Below, piece by piece: positions 16,000-25,138 of a stretch of 64,000 nucleotides of DNA (the first letter of the stretch is position 1; the number at the start of each line of letters is the position of its first letter). Below the pieces are notes generated by a model that saw nothing but the letters and a program-made list of their open reading frames with translations, searched no databases and was not told the origin of the DNA. This DNA comes from Ruficoccus amylovorans (lineage in GTDB: Bacteria > Verrucomicrobiota > Verrucomicrobiia > Opitutales > Cerasicoccaceae), in NCBI RefSeq assembly GCF_014230085.1, contig NZ_JACHVB010000034.1:124001-188000 (forward strand). Direction: 5' to 3'. The position numbers were made by a program, and so were the translations under genes.

Positions 16000-17816
16000 T
16001 CGTCGATGGCCTCCTCGGTCCACAGTTCGTCGAGGTTCCAGACCAGGCTGCCGGAGGGCGGCACGACGACGTTGTTCCACTTGTTCTTGATCCCGCTGTA
16101 GCTGTACGGCGTGACCAGGTAGAGCAGCGGGACTTCTTCGGCCAGGATGGCCTGGATTTCCCCGAAAATCTTCACCCGCTCGGCTTCGTCAAAGGTCCGC
16201 TCCTGCGCGGTGACCAACTCGTCAATGCGGGCCTCCCAGTCGGTAGCCGGGGTTTCCTGCTCGGCGTTCCAGATGTGGTAAATGCCGTCGCTGGCGAAGA
16301 GGGCCTTGCTGCCCGAGGGGTCGGAGGCCCCGGCGCTGGAGCCCCAGCCGATGGCGCTCATCTCGTAGTCGTAGGTGTTGTCGATCTTCTGGATAACCAC
16401 GGCGAAGTCCACGTAGTTGATGCGCAGGGCGATGCCGATGCCGGCGAGGTTTTCCTTCAGGGTGGTGGCCATTTCCGACATGCGGGGGCTGCTGTCGTAG
16501 AGCAGCAGCTCGATCTCGACCCGGTGTCCGCCGGGGCCGAAAAGCTCGCCCGCTTCGTTCCAATCAAAACCCGCCTCGCGCAGGAGTTCGCGGGCCTTGT
16601 CCGGGTTGTAACGGTACTTGGGGACATCGGGGTTGTGCCACTTGGGGTTGCCCTGCGAGATGATCGAGTCCAGCGGCGCGGCTCGCCCGAAGTACACGCC
16701 CCTGGCGATGCCTTCGCGGTTGTAGGCGTACATGATGGCCTGCCGGAAGCGTTTGTCCTGAAACCACGCCATCTTGTACGGGGGGACGTAGGGCACGCCG
16801 TTTTTGTCCGTGCCGGGTTTCAAGTTGAACCAGAAAAAGCTGACTTGCGGCGTGGGGCCGCGCTCGTAGAGCGTGAAGTCGTGGGCCTGCTCGCCCTTGC
16901 GGACCCAGGCCTCGTCGGAGGCGGAAATCGCGGCGGCGTCAATCTGCCCGGTGGCGAAGAGCACGACGTCGGCGTTCTGGTCCTTCATGTACTTGACCAC
17001 GAGAAAGTCGATGTAGGGCAGACGCTGGCCCTCGCGGTCGGCCCGCCAGTAGTGCGGGTTGGGCTCGTAGACGATGCGCTCGCCGGGGTGGTAGGAGAAG
17101 ACCTTGAACGGCCCCAGCCCGACCAGTTCCTCCGGGTGCTCGATGGCGGTCTGGGTGGACCACTGCTCCAGCAGGGTGCCGTCCTTGAAGGCGGCGTAGA
17201 GCTTGTGCTTGGGGATGATGGGGGCGAAGCCGATGTCGTTGAGAAAGGGCGAATACAACTGCGGGGTGTAGAATTCGACCGTGTACTGGTCGATCTTGCG
17301 GTAGCGGATGCGCTCGCCGCCGATGGTGTATTGGCCGATGTAGCGGTTGGGGAAGCGGGGGCGCATCTGGCCGGTCTGCGGGTCGCGCTCCTCGGCGAAG
17401 ATGCAGTCGAAGGTGAAAATAACGTCGTCGGCGCTGAAAGGCTCCCCATCGCTCCACGAGATGCCCCGGCGCAGGTGAAAGGTGTAGGTCTTCTTGTCCT
17501 CGCCGATTTCCCACGACTCGGCCAGAGCGGGGATATTCTCGGTCTTGACCGGGTCCCAGCCGACCAGCCCGACGAGGAACTTCCCCATGGCCGAGGACGA
17601 GGCCGCGTCGCTGGGGACGAGGAAGTTAAACGTCTTCGGCTCGGTCACCTCGGTCAGAATGAAAACCCCGCCGTACTGGCCCGGCTCACACTGGGCGGTT
17701 TCCACGCCCTCGGGCAGCGGATACTGGCCGCGCTCGACCTTCGGGGGTTCGCCACAGGAAGCGAGTAACAAGGCGGCGACAAGGCCGATGCTCCCGGCCA
17801 GCGTGGAGCGAAACAC
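15996..17816 (-). CDS. oppA: Oligopeptide-binding lipoprotein OppA (second)
   Basis: An SBP_bac_5 family peptide-binding lipoprotein of about 606 residues. Family blocks are ALAESWEIGEDKKTYTFHLR, WSDGEPFSADDVIFTFDCI, LGPFKVFSYHPGERIVYEPN and a C-terminal PLLYLVTPYSYSGIKNKW. I chose a GTG at 17816 because it gives a normal lipoprotein signal (FRSTLAGSIGLVAALLLASC). A TTG at 17966 would put about 50 arginine-rich residues ahead of that signal. It heads the second transporter operon and overlaps the fused permease gene by ATGA. It is only distantly similar to the first OppA, so the two probably bind different ligands. Confidence 0.9.
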   Translation of the reverse strand: MFRSTLAGSIGLVAALLLASCGEPPKVERGQYPLPEGVETAQCEPGQYGGVFILTEVTEPKTFNFLVPSDAASSSAMGKFLVGLVGWDPVKTENIPALAESWEIGEDKKTYTFHLRRGISWSDGEPFSADDVIFTFDCIFAEERDPQTGQMRPRFPNRYIGQYTIGGERIRYRKIDQYTVEFYTPQLYSPFLNDIGFAPIIPKHKLYAAFKDGTLLEQWSTQTAIEHPEELVGLGPFKVFSYHPGERIVYEPNPHYWRADREGQRLPYIDFLVVKYMKDQNADVVLFATGQIDAAAISASDEAWVRKGEQAHDFTLYERGPTPQVSFFWFNLKPGTDKNGVPYVPPYKMAWFQDKRFRQAIMYAYNREGIARGVYFGRAAPLDSIISQGNPKWHNPDVPKYRYNPDKARELLREAGFDWNEAGELFGPGGHRVEIELLLYDSSPRMSEMATTLKENLAGIGIALRINYVDFAVVIQKIDNTYDYEMSAIGWGSSAGASDPSGSKALFASDGIYHIWNAEQETPATDWEARIDELVTAQERTFDEAERVKIFGEIQAILAEEVPLLYLVTPYSYSGIKNKWNNVVVPPSGSLVWNLDELWTEEAIDE

Positions 17817-18443
17817 GGATGTCCGCCGCAGAAGAGACCGGACCCGGCGTGCACGGGACTGGCCGGAGCAATGGCCCGGCCTGCGGCGAGAGGACGTTGT
17901 TTGTGCGGAGAGATTCAAGAGGCAATCAACGGAAGCGCGTGGTGTGTCTGCCCAGTATTGAGCCAAAGAGACGCCGTTTGACCAGACTATAAACGCTTCG
18001 GTTCCGTGCGCGCGCCGGTTCTTGCGGATGCGGGGGCCCTTCAGAAGGGGCTTCTCGGCTTTTGTCCCCTCTCCGCTGGCCGAAAAAAAGAGCGGGCCTT
18101 GGCCGTCACGTTTTTTGGGCGTGGCGGCCAGGGCCCAATCGGGGATTCGTGCGCGGGTTATTTTTTACCTGCCCGCAATCCGAGGTGAGAATACCTGTAA
18201 GATGGCGGCAAAAGGCTTCGCTATCAATCGTTAGCGAGCCTCGCGGGGCGGATATTACCGATGATTAACTCAGAAGTCTCTGGTATTACAGGACGTGCGG
18301 CGACATCGAAAGCGCAGGGGTCTGGCTGGACCAGGAATGGAGGAGGAGTCTTTCTGGCTCCCTAGGGGCAGAGCCCTCCATGTTCTGTGCGGCCACGCAA
18401 TGCGGGGTTTGGGGGCGCACAGCCCCGAATATTGGTACAGGCC
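17817..18443. other. Intergenic region between oppA and comM
   Basis: About 630 bp with no gene I can support; short open frames here have no recognisable family and poor start context. It includes the upstream region of the second oppA and, at 18345-18382, one copy of a two-hairpin repeat. No terminator with a clear T-run was seen for the comM gene, which ends at 18444. Confidence 0.5.
18345..18382. repeat. Two-hairpin repeat, copy 1
   Basis: GGAGTCTTTCTGGCTCC is followed by CTAG and then GGGGCAGAGCCCTCCATG: a weak GGAG/CTCC hairpin next to a GGGC-AGA-GCCC hairpin. A very similar module is at 55459-55496, where the first stem is perfect. Confidence 0.55.
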
Positions 18444-19985
18444 CTAATAAAACAGATTCCGGTCGAGGCTGCGGTACTGGATGGCTTCGAGGAGGTGGGG
18501 CGTCTCGATCTTGTCCGAACCGGCGAGGTCGGCGATGGTGCGCGAGACTTTCAAGATGCGGTCGTAGGCGCGGGCCGAGAGCTGAAGCTCCTCCATGGCC
18601 CGCTGGAGGAGATCGCCCTGTGCAGGGGAAAGCGAACAGTGGGTACGGATTTGCCGGTGGCTCATGCGGGCGTTGCTGGTGGTGGCGGGGCTGTCGGCGT
18701 AGCGGTGACGCTGGCGGTCGCGAGCCTCGACGATGCGTTCGCGGATGGCGGCCGAGCTTTCGCCGGGTTCGCTCTTGCGCATCTCGGTGATGGAGACCGC
18801 CGGGGCCTCGACGTGCAGGTCGATCCGGTCCAGCAGTGGACCGGAAATCCGGCTGCGGTAACGCTGGATCTGCGTGGGCGAGCAGCGGCACTCCCGACGC
18901 GGATCGGAGAGGTAGCCGCAGGGGCAGGGGTTCATCGCGGCCACCAGCATGAACGAGCACGGCAGGGTGACTTTACCCGCGCTGCGCGAGATCGTGACCA
19001 CGCCGTCTTCGAGCGGCTGGCGCAGGACTTCGAGGGCCGAGCGTTTGAACTCCGGCAACTCGTCCAGAAAGAGCAGCCCGTGGTGGGCGAGCGAAATCTC
19101 CCCCGGCCCGGGGTGGGTGCCCCCGCCGAGCAGGCCCACGTCGCTGATCGTGTGGTGAGGCGAGCGGAAGGGCCGCTGGAAATATCTCCCTTCGCCGTAG
19201 AGGCTGATTCCGGCGGCGGACTGGATGCCGAGAATTTCCAGAAACTCGTCCAGGGTCGGCTCGGGCATGATGGTGGGAATGCGCTTGGCGATCATGCTTT
19301 TCCCCGAACCGGGCGGACCGATCATCATGAGCGCGTGAAATCCGGCCACGGCGATTTCGACCGCCCGGCGGACCTGGTGCTGGCCTTTGATTTCGGAAAA
19401 ATCGACCGCGTGCGCGCTGTCCGGACGGCGGTAAAAGGAACTGGCCTCCGGCGTCATCGGGGCGATGGCGTGCTCGCCTTCGAGGAAGCGCACTGCCTCG
19501 TCCAGCGAGTTGACCGGGTACACGTTGACGCCCTCGGCCAGCACGGCTTCCTCGGCGGACTCGGGCGGCAGCAGCACGCCCTTGAGCTTTTGTTTACGGG
19601 CCAGCAGGCCGAACGCCAACCCGCCCCGCACCGGACGCAACGCGCCCGACAGGCTCATTTCGCCCGCGATCAAATACCCCTCCAGCGTCTCGGGACGAAG
19701 CTGGTTCGTCGCCGCCAGCAGCCCGAGTGCGATGGGGAGGTCGTAGCACGGTCCTTCCTTGCGCAGGTGGCCGGGGGCGAGGTTGATCGTGGTGCGGGTC
19801 GGCGGCATGCGGAACCCGCTGTTGGCCAGCGCCGAGGACACGCGGTCCTTGGACTCTTTTACAGCGGCATCGGGCAGCCCGACGAGATACACGCCCGCTT
19901 CACCGAACTCCCCCGCATTGACCTCCACCTGCACCGGTTGGGCCTCCACACCCACAAGAGCTCCAGAAGTAACGACCGCTAGCAT
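18444..19985 (-). CDS. comM: YifB/ComM family Mg chelatase-like AAA+ ATPase
   Basis: A 513-residue protein of the YifB family. It has an N-terminal Lon-protease-like domain ([51 protein letters not shown]), the AAA+ core with Walker [14 protein letters not shown], Walker [12 protein letters not shown] and [17 protein letters not shown], and the C-terminal Mg_chelatase_C helices. In naturally competent bacteria ComM is a hexameric helicase that aids branch migration during transformation. The start is the ATG at 19985; a TTG five codons upstream is less likely. The gene stands alone on the minus strand. Confidence 0.93.
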   Translation of the reverse strand: MLAVVTSGALVGVEAQPVQVEVNAGEFGEAGVYLVGLPDAAVKESKDRVSSALANSGFRMPPTRTTINLAPGHLRKEGPCYDLPIALGLLAATNQLRPETLEGYLIAGEMSLSGALRPVRGGLAFGLLARKQKLKGVLLPPESAEEAVLAEGVNVYPVNSLDEAVRFLEGEHAIAPMTPEASSFYRRPDSAHAVDFSEIKGQHQVRRAVEIAVAGFHALMMIGPPGSGKSMIAKRIPTIMPEPTLDEFLEILGIQSAAGISLYGEGRYFQRPFRSPHHTISDVGLLGGGTHPGPGEISLAHHGLLFLDELPEFKRSALEVLRQPLEDGVVTISRSAGKVTLPCSFMLVAAMNPCPCGYLSDPRRECRCSPTQIQRYRSRISGPLLDRIDLHVEAPAVSITEMRKSEPGESSAAIRERIVEARDRQRHRYADSPATTSNARMSHRQIRTHCSLSPAQGDLLQRAMEELQLSARAYDRILKVSRTIADLAGSDKIETPHLLEAIQYRSLDRNLFY

Positions 19986-20515
19986 ATCACATGGTAGCAA
20001 GACACCCGCTGCTCACCCTGGCAATGAAAAGTGAGTGAAGCGCTCTCAGTACATAATTTTACGAAGAAGAAAAGCCTCACCCTTGTGCCGGACGCAGATA
20101 TAGTACTCGATATCGTAGTTTTTCGGGTCGGTAAACATCACGACTCAGGCGAACTGCTGATCAATCGCTATACCGATCGATAGGACCGTCTTGTCGTTTT
20201 TGTAGATAACGTACTTGGCCATCATCGGCTCAAGTCGGGAAAGCCGAGCTTCCTGCTTATGTTGTTTTCAGGGCGAGGCAGGCGAGCAGGCAGATAAAGG
20301 CTTTCACGGGGATGACGGGTGTAATGGGTTGTAGTGTAAACCGTTTTTACCCGGTGGTCGAATGTTTATTGGCCGGGGTGTAATTCAGGGTGGCGCAGGC
20401 GGGCCTTGTGATGGTATAGAGGTGTTGCTCTCGCTGAAAAGCCGCCTGGCCACGATCGAACCTGATTCGCCGGGGCGACTCTTTTTAAAAATATAAACCC
20501 TGATTATTCCCACGC
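19986..20515. other. Intergenic region upstream of gadB
   Basis: About 530 bp between comM and glutamate decarboxylase. It contains the broken small ORF at 20046-20225 and otherwise no supported gene. The last 60 bp, just before gadB, are AT-rich (CTTTTTAAAAATATAAACCC) and probably hold its promoter. Confidence 0.5.
20046..20225 (-). pseudogene. Small ORF interrupted by one in-frame TGA
   Basis: On the minus strand, ATG ATG GCC begins MMAKYVIYKNDKTVLSIGIA and IDQQFA, then a TGA at 20145-20147, after which the same frame continues VVMFTDPKNYDIEYYICV and RHKGEAFLLRKIMY to a TGA at 20046. The composition on both sides looks protein-like and the frame is unbroken apart from the single TGA. The simplest reading is a small gene inactivated by one substitution, or a TGG-to-TGA sequencing error. 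Stop-codon readthrough or selenocysteine is possible but unsupported. I do not recognise the family. Confidence 0.45.
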
Positions 20516-21913
20516 ATGTCATTACACGCCAAGCACTCGATCTCCTCTGAAATCAACGACGAAGTTTTCGCCTCGGCGGGGCTGTCCGGTTCGCTGCCGA
20601 AGTTCCGCTTCCCCAAGGCCGAGACCGCCGCGCGGGACGCCTACCAACTCGTTCACGACGAGCTCCTGCTCGACGGTAACGCCCGGCAGAACCTCGCCAC
20701 CTTTTGCCAGACCTGGGAGGAGCCTGAAGTCCACAAGCTGATGGACGAGTGCATTGACAAGAACATGATCGACAAGGACGAGTACCCGCAGACTGCCGCC
20801 CTCGAAGGCCGCTGCGTCCACATGCTCGCCGACCTTTGGAACTCCCCCCACGCCGCCAACACCGTGGGCTGCTCGACCACCGGCTCAAGCGAGGCCGCCA
20901 TGCTCGGCGGTATGGCGATGAAGTGGCGTTGGCGGGCCAAGCGCCGTGCCGAGGGCAAGAGCACGGACAAGCCCAACATGATTTGCGGGCCGGTGCAGGT
21001 GTGCTGGCACAAGTTTGCCCGCTACTGGGACATCGAACTGCGCGAAATCCCGATGGAGGGCGACCGCCTCATCATGACGCCGGAGGAGGTTATCAAGCGC
21101 TGCGACGAGAACACGATCGGTGTGGTGCCGACGCTCGGCGTGACCTTTACCGGGCAGTTTGAGCCGGTCAAGGATGTCTGCGAAGCCCTCGACAAGCTCC
21201 AGGCCGAGACGGGGCTGGACATCCCGGTTCACGTGGACGGGGCCAGCGGCGGCTTTCTCGCTCCTTTCTGCGCCCCGGAGCTGCCGTGGGACTTTCGTCT
21301 GGAGCGTGTGAAGTCGATCAACGCCTCGGGCCACAAATTCGGGCTGGCGCCGCTGGGCGCGGGCTGGATCATCTGGCGGGAAAAATCCGACCTGCCCGAA
21401 GACCTTGTATTCAATGTCAACTACCTGGGGGGCAATATGCCGACCTTCGCGCTGAACTTCTCCCGCCCCGGCGGGCAGATCGTGGCGCAGTATTACAACT
21501 TCGTCCGCCTCGGTCGCGAGGGCTACGCCAAGATCCACCATGCCTGCTACGGCTCGGCCCAGCACTTCGCCCGCGAGATCGAGAAACTCGGGCCGTTCGA
21601 GGTCATCTACGACGGAGAGCCGGGCAAGGGCATTCCCTGCGTGAGCTGGAAGATCAAGGACGGGGAAAAGCCCCCGTTCTCGCTCTACGACCTCGCCGAC
21701 CGCCTGCGGGTGCGCGGCTGGCAGGTCCCGGCGTACTCCATGCCGCCCAACCGCGAAGACCTCGTCATCCAGCGCGTGCTCGTGCGCCACGGCGTCAGCC
21801 GGGACTTTATCAACCTGCTGCTGGAGGATTTCAAGCAGTGCCTGCAATACTTCAAGAAGCACCCGGTCAGCTCGCCCGTCTCCGCCGAAGAGGCAACCGG
21901 CTATCACCACTAG
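20516..21913 (+). CDS. gadB: Glutamate decarboxylase
   Basis: A 465-residue PLP-dependent group II decarboxylase that converts glutamate to 4-aminobutyrate and CO2, consuming a proton. It matches GadA/GadB along its whole length: [56 protein letters not shown], and the PLP lysine K274 in [10 protein letters not shown]. It ends in a His-containing tail (GYHH), as in E. coli GadB where C-terminal residues close the active site at neutral pH. No GABA antiporter (GadC) lies beside it, so a role in acid resistance would need a transporter elsewhere. It overlaps the convergent downstream gene by 4 bp. Confidence 0.96.
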   Translation: MSLHAKHSISSEINDEVFASAGLSGSLPKFRFPKAETAARDAYQLVHDELLLDGNARQNLATFCQTWEEPEVHKLMDECIDKNMIDKDEYPQTAALEGRCVHMLADLWNSPHAANTVGCSTTGSSEAAMLGGMAMKWRWRAKRRAEGKSTDKPNMICGPVQVCWHKFARYWDIELREIPMEGDRLIMTPEEVIKRCDENTIGVVPTLGVTFTGQFEPVKDVCEALDKLQAETGLDIPVHVDGASGGFLAPFCAPELPWDFRLERVKSINASGHKFGLAPLGAGWIIWREKSDLPEDLVFNVNYLGGNMPTFALNFSRPGGQIVAQYYNFVRLGREGYAKIHHACYGSAQHFAREIEKLGPFEVIYDGEPGKGIPCVSWKIKDGEKPPFSLYDLADRLRVRGWQVPAYSMPPNREDLVIQRVLVRHGVSRDFINLLLEDFKQCLQYFKKHPVSSPVSAEEATGYHH

Positions 21914-22410
21914 TGTGGTGCTAGCCGGCCGAAGCTGTTGTTACGGGAGTAGGTCTGCTTACAGTTCTTGCAGCGCCAGATGGGGACTTCAGCGTTAACT
22001 TTGGCCAGGAGGGCGTAGAGGCAGACCGGAAGACCGATAAAAACGCCAAAGGGCCAGGCCAGAAAGCAGAGGAAAACCCCGCCCCCGAAGAAGAACCACT
22101 TGGCGGTGTCCATTTTACGTACGCGAACGATCTCGTAACCGGGACTGAGCGGAACCTTGCATTGCGGGCAAGTTGCCGGGAGCCGGGTTCGCGCATTGCT
22201 TTCTCCTTGCTCCTTGAGGCTTACCCAGGGCGGATTTGCTCCCTGCTGGCTGATATGGTGGATGCGGATACTCTCCGAATGCCCAGCGGCCAACTCTTCG
22301 ACCGTATCCAGTGTGACCGGACCCAGTGGCTCACCCTGGTCGATCTGGTAAAACCATTGGTCGGGCAGGGAATGGACAAATTGCCATTCTCGCAATTGGG
22401 AGGCGGTCAT
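21910..22410 (-). CDS. GYF_2 / zinc-ribbon membrane protein, hypothetical
   Basis: A 166-residue protein of unknown function. Residues about 17-66 resemble a GYF_2 domain ([20 protein letters not shown] with a following VEELAAG). Next comes a zinc-ribbon-like CPQC, a hydrophobic stretch of about 30 residues ([20 protein letters not shown] and on) forming one or two membrane spans, and a second CKNC. The two Cys pairs flanking the membrane segment could bind one zinc if the segment is a hairpin. GYF_2 domains usually bind proline-rich peptides. It is convergent with gadB, overlapping by 4 bp. Confidence 0.7.
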   Translation of the reverse strand: MTASQLREWQFVHSLPDQWFYQIDQGEPLGPVTLDTVEELAAGHSESIRIHHISQQGANPPWVSLKEQGESNARTRLPATCPQCKVPLSPGYEIVRVRKMDTAKWFFFGGGVFLCFLAWPFGVFIGLPVCLYALLAKVNAEVPIWRCKNCKQTYSRNNSFGRLAPH

Positions 22411-22494
22411 GATGGCGGGGAGTTTTTTTGATGAATAAATCGTGGTGGTGGGACGGGCAAGCCCGTTCTCGAAAAGGAAATACGTGGACGCAAA

Positions 22495-22526
22495 AAAAGC
22501 CTGTCCGGGGATGCGGACAGGCTTTT
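22495..22526 (-). terminator. Rho-independent terminator
   Basis: A perfect 13-bp stem (AAAAGCCTGTCCG / CGGACAGGCTTTT) with a GGGATG loop, ending in T-runs on both strands. It lies 52 bp past the stop of the acidic-tail protein gene and would end that transcript before the GYF/zinc-ribbon gene. Confidence 0.85.
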
Positions 22527-22577
22527 GAAAAGCGTTGAGGTCTCTTTTTGAGGCCCGGTTGAGGGACGCGGTTGCCT

Positions 22578-23357
22578 TTAGCGACGGCGGCGCGAGCGGG
22601 GGCGCTCGTCCTCGTCTTCTTCCTCCTCGTCGTCGAGATCGTCGAGGTCGTCTTCGTCACGGTCCTCGCTATCTTCGTCCTCGTCTTCTTCGTCCTCGTC
22701 GTCGTCCTCGTCCCACTTCATGGTTTCGTCTTCTTCGATCTTTTCATCGTCGTCGACGTCCGGGAAGTCCTCTTCGATTTCGTCCTCGGGGTTCTTTTCC
22801 TCTTCCTCGTCGGCTTCGATCTCGTAGCCGGCGGGGACGTATTCGAGGATGGCGTTCAGCTCGGTGAAGACATGGATGGCGCGGCCTTCCATGAAGTCGG
22901 CGTTCTGCTCCTCGCGGATTTCCTCCTCCAGCTCCTCGACGGTGAGCTTCTGCTCGAAGTCAATGGTATCGTTGAGCAGCTTGACGCGCAGGCGCGTGAT
23001 GTGGTCGAGGAAGTCGGCGTAGGGGCCCTTTTCCTCGTCGATCACGTCGGCCAGGGCGAAGAGCATGTCGTCGGACTCCAGCAGGGAGTCGTTGACGCGG
23101 ACCAGGCGCAGGCGGTTGTCGTCGAGCTTGCGGTCGATCTTGAACTTGTAAAAGGCCGACTCGAAGAGCTCGGGCTGGAAGTCATAGTCGCGCAAGGGCT
23201 CGATCTGGTCCACGATATGGGCGACCTGACGGGGGTCGATAATGCTCAGCCCGTCCACGTCCCAATGGACGTCGTCGCTGATTTCTTCCACCCACCAGTT
23301 GATGTCCTCACCGAGACGGACGATGCACCAGTCCAATACCGAAGATGTTTTTGCCAT
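22578..23357 (-). CDS. Conserved-type hypothetical protein with long acidic tail
   Basis: A 259-residue protein in two parts. Residues 1 to about 175 look folded and mixed alpha/beta (SSVLDWCIVRLGEDINWWVE, YDFQPELFESAFYKFKIDRK). About 70 residues of nearly uninterrupted Asp/Glu follow, ending in a basic RPRSRRRR cap. I do not recognise the N-terminal domain. Such tails occur in proteins that handle nucleic-acid-binding partners, but no function follows from this alone. There is no signal peptide. The gene is single, transcribed away from pyrD, with a strong terminator downstream. Confidence 0.75.
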   Translation of the reverse strand: MAKTSSVLDWCIVRLGEDINWWVEEISDDVHWDVDGLSIIDPRQVAHIVDQIEPLRDYDFQPELFESAFYKFKIDRKLDDNRLRLVRVNDSLLESDDMLFALADVIDEEKGPYADFLDHITRLRVKLLNDTIDFEQKLTVEELEEEIREEQNADFMEGRAIHVFTELNAILEYVPAGYEIEADEEEEKNPEDEIEEDFPDVDDDEKIEEDETMKWDEDDDEDEEDEDEDSEDRDEDDLDDLDDEEEEDEDERPRSRRRR

Positions 23358-23542
23358 AGATGCGTTTAACGAAGCGTTCTAAAATAAAGGTTTGTCAAGC
23401 CGGGCCAAAAGGTGTCTGGATTTTGGCCCTCAGTTTGAAAAGTCACCTGCTTTGAAAGTTTTTTAAGCACTATTCCAAGGGAAAAATGTATTTTTTTTAT
23501 CATACGGCTAACGAACGCGGTGACTGACTGAGTTTTTAAATT

Positions 23543-24607
23543 ATGGGAGACCTGTACGAACACGTCGTCCGCCCCGTCCTTTTCAAGACAGATGCGGAAA
23601 GCGCCCACGAGCGTTCTATCGGCTGGCTGAAGCTGCTGATGCGCGTTCGGCCCTTGGCGAACCTGATGGCCGCCTACAACAGCCCCGGCAAAAACCGTCC
23701 GGTGAAGTGCTTCGGGCTGACCTTCCCGAACCCGGTCGGCCTGGCCGCTGGTTACGACAAAAATGCCGTGGTCTGGCCGGTTATGCCGGCGCTGGGCTTC
23801 GGTTTCGTGGAGATCGGCACCGTCACCTGGCACGAGCAGCCGGGTAACCAGCGGCCCCGGATTTTCCGCCTGATCAAGGACGAGGCTGTCATCAACCGGA
23901 TGGGCTTCAACAACGACGGGGCTCAAGCCGTGGCCAACCGCCTGGCCCGCTCCGGCGAGTTCAAGCGCCGCAAGATCCCGCTGGGGATCAACATCGGCAA
24001 GAGCAAGATCACCAGCCTGGAGCAGGCCCCCGAGGACTACCTGAACTCCTACCACGCGCTGGCCGACTTCGCCGACTACTTTACCGTCAACGTCAGCAGC
24101 CCGAACACACCCCAATTGCGTGAACTTCAGGCCAAGGCCCGGCTGCGTGACCTGCTCTCGACTCTCCTGCAGGCCGACGCCGAGCGCTCCCGCAAGCTCG
24201 GGGTACCGCGCCTGCCGTTCCTGCTCAAGATCGCGCCCGATTTGACCTACCGGCAGGTGGACGACGTGCTGGAAACCGTGCAGGATCTCGGTGTGGCCGG
24301 GGTGGTTGCCACCAACACGATGGTGGCCCGGCCGGACGGCATCGACGATGGCGGCGAGACTGGCGGCCTCAGTGGGCGGCCGATTCACACCCGCTCGGTC
24401 CAGATGGTGAACTACATTTACCGCTCCACCGGGGGCAAGCTGCCCATCGTGGGCGTGGGCGGGATCATGGACGCCAAGAGCGCCGGGCAGATGTTCGACG
24501 CCGGGGCCAGTCTGGTCCAGCTTTACACCGGGATGGTCTATCGCGGGCCGTTTTTCCCGCGGGACATCGTACGCTCGCTCCAGTGGCATAATGCCGAGTG
24601 GGTCTAA
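23543..24607 (+). CDS. pyrD: Dihydroorotate dehydrogenase (quinone), class 2
   Basis: A 354-residue membrane-associated flavoenzyme that oxidises dihydroorotate to orotate with quinone, the fourth step of UMP synthesis. The N-terminal amphipathic helices (VVRPVLFKTDAESAHERSIG) are the class 2 membrane tunnel. NPVGLAAGYDKNA, INRMGFNNDG, the catalytic-serine segment NVSSPNTPQLRELQ, KIAPDLT and IVGVGGIMDAKSA follow in order. It is 5.1 kb or more from the pyrR-pyrB-pyrC operon on the opposite strand, so its regulation is separate. A hairpin with a T-run follows. Confidence 0.97.
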   Translation: MGDLYEHVVRPVLFKTDAESAHERSIGWLKLLMRVRPLANLMAAYNSPGKNRPVKCFGLTFPNPVGLAAGYDKNAVVWPVMPALGFGFVEIGTVTWHEQPGNQRPRIFRLIKDEAVINRMGFNNDGAQAVANRLARSGEFKRRKIPLGINIGKSKITSLEQAPEDYLNSYHALADFADYFTVNVSSPNTPQLRELQAKARLRDLLSTLLQADAERSRKLGVPRLPFLLKIAPDLTYRQVDDVLETVQDLGVAGVVATNTMVARPDGIDDGGETGGLSGRPIHTRSVQMVNYIYRSTGGKLPIVGVGGIMDAKSAGQMFDAGASLVQLYTGMVYRGPFFPRDIVRSLQWHNAEWV

Positions 24608-24637
24608 CCGACGGCCAGTTTAACTGATTTTAACCGA

Positions 24638-24702
24638 AGACCGGAAAAGGCGTGAAGACTGCGATGGCAGCCCCTTTACGTCTTTTCTGGTTTTTTAGTT
24701 TT
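24638..24702 (+). terminator. Probable terminator of pyrD
   Basis: The stem ACCGGAAAAGGCGTGAAG pairs with CTTTACGTCTTTTCTGGT across a short loop, followed by TTTTTTAG. The three DNA mismatches all become G-U pairs in the plus-strand RNA, so the stem is complete in the pyrD transcript. Confidence 0.7.
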
Positions 24703-24731
24703 CCGGGGCGAAATCATTTTCATTTGGGCAC

Positions 24732-24762
24732 AAAAAAGCCCGCGATTGCGGGCTTTAAAAAA
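24732..24762. terminator. Terminator between pyrD and tRNA-Leu
   Basis: AAAGCCCGC-GATT-GCGGGCTTT with A- and T-runs outside. It lies directly downstream of the minus-strand tRNA-Leu and can act on both strands. Confidence 0.8.
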
Positions 24763-24847
24763 TGGTGCTCAGGATGGGACTCGAACCCATACACCTTGCG
24801 GCACCGCCCCCTCAAGACGGCGTGTCTACCAATTCCACCACCTGAGC
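24763..24847 (-). tRNA. tRNA-Leu (anticodon GAG)
   Basis: An 85-nt type II tRNA on the minus strand with encoded CCA. The acceptor arm GCTCAGG pairs with CCTGAGC. The D arm has the leucine pattern GGTGGAATTGGTAGACACG. The anticodon stem CCGTC/GGCGG (one G-U pair) closes the loop TTGAGGG, giving anticodon GAG. A variable arm (GTGCCGCAAGGTGT) and the T arm GGGTTCGAGTCCC follow. Confidence 0.96.
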
Positions 24848-25138
24848 AATATTGGAGTGAAATGAAGGGGAAAGAGAAAACGCCTCTCGCGCCCACGTGC
24901 AACAAAAAACTTCACCCCGGTGTTTAATTTCACGGTGAGATGATTTCGGGACTGGTACGGAAAACGCTCCAGAAGGCCTGAAATTGCCTTATGCGAGGTT
25001 ATTATCTTCCCTAGAAAGCTTATTGCCATTGGGGCATTTTTCCTCCTAGTCTCCCGTTTTCGCTTGGTAATCCCAATTTTTAGCCTGAACAGGTAACGCT
25101 ACAAACCTCCTCCCTTTTTCACTCTCTGCTGCGGTAAC

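Noticed and set aside
18006-18268. Short plus-strand open frames between oppA and comM
   Set aside because: Three overlapping frames are open at once in this GC-rich gap, none has a good ribosome binding site or recognisable sequence.
20145-20147. TGA as a selenocysteine codon
   Set aside because: No convincing SECIS-type hairpin was seen directly downstream and the residue context does not resemble a known selenoprotein; a pseudogene or error is simpler.
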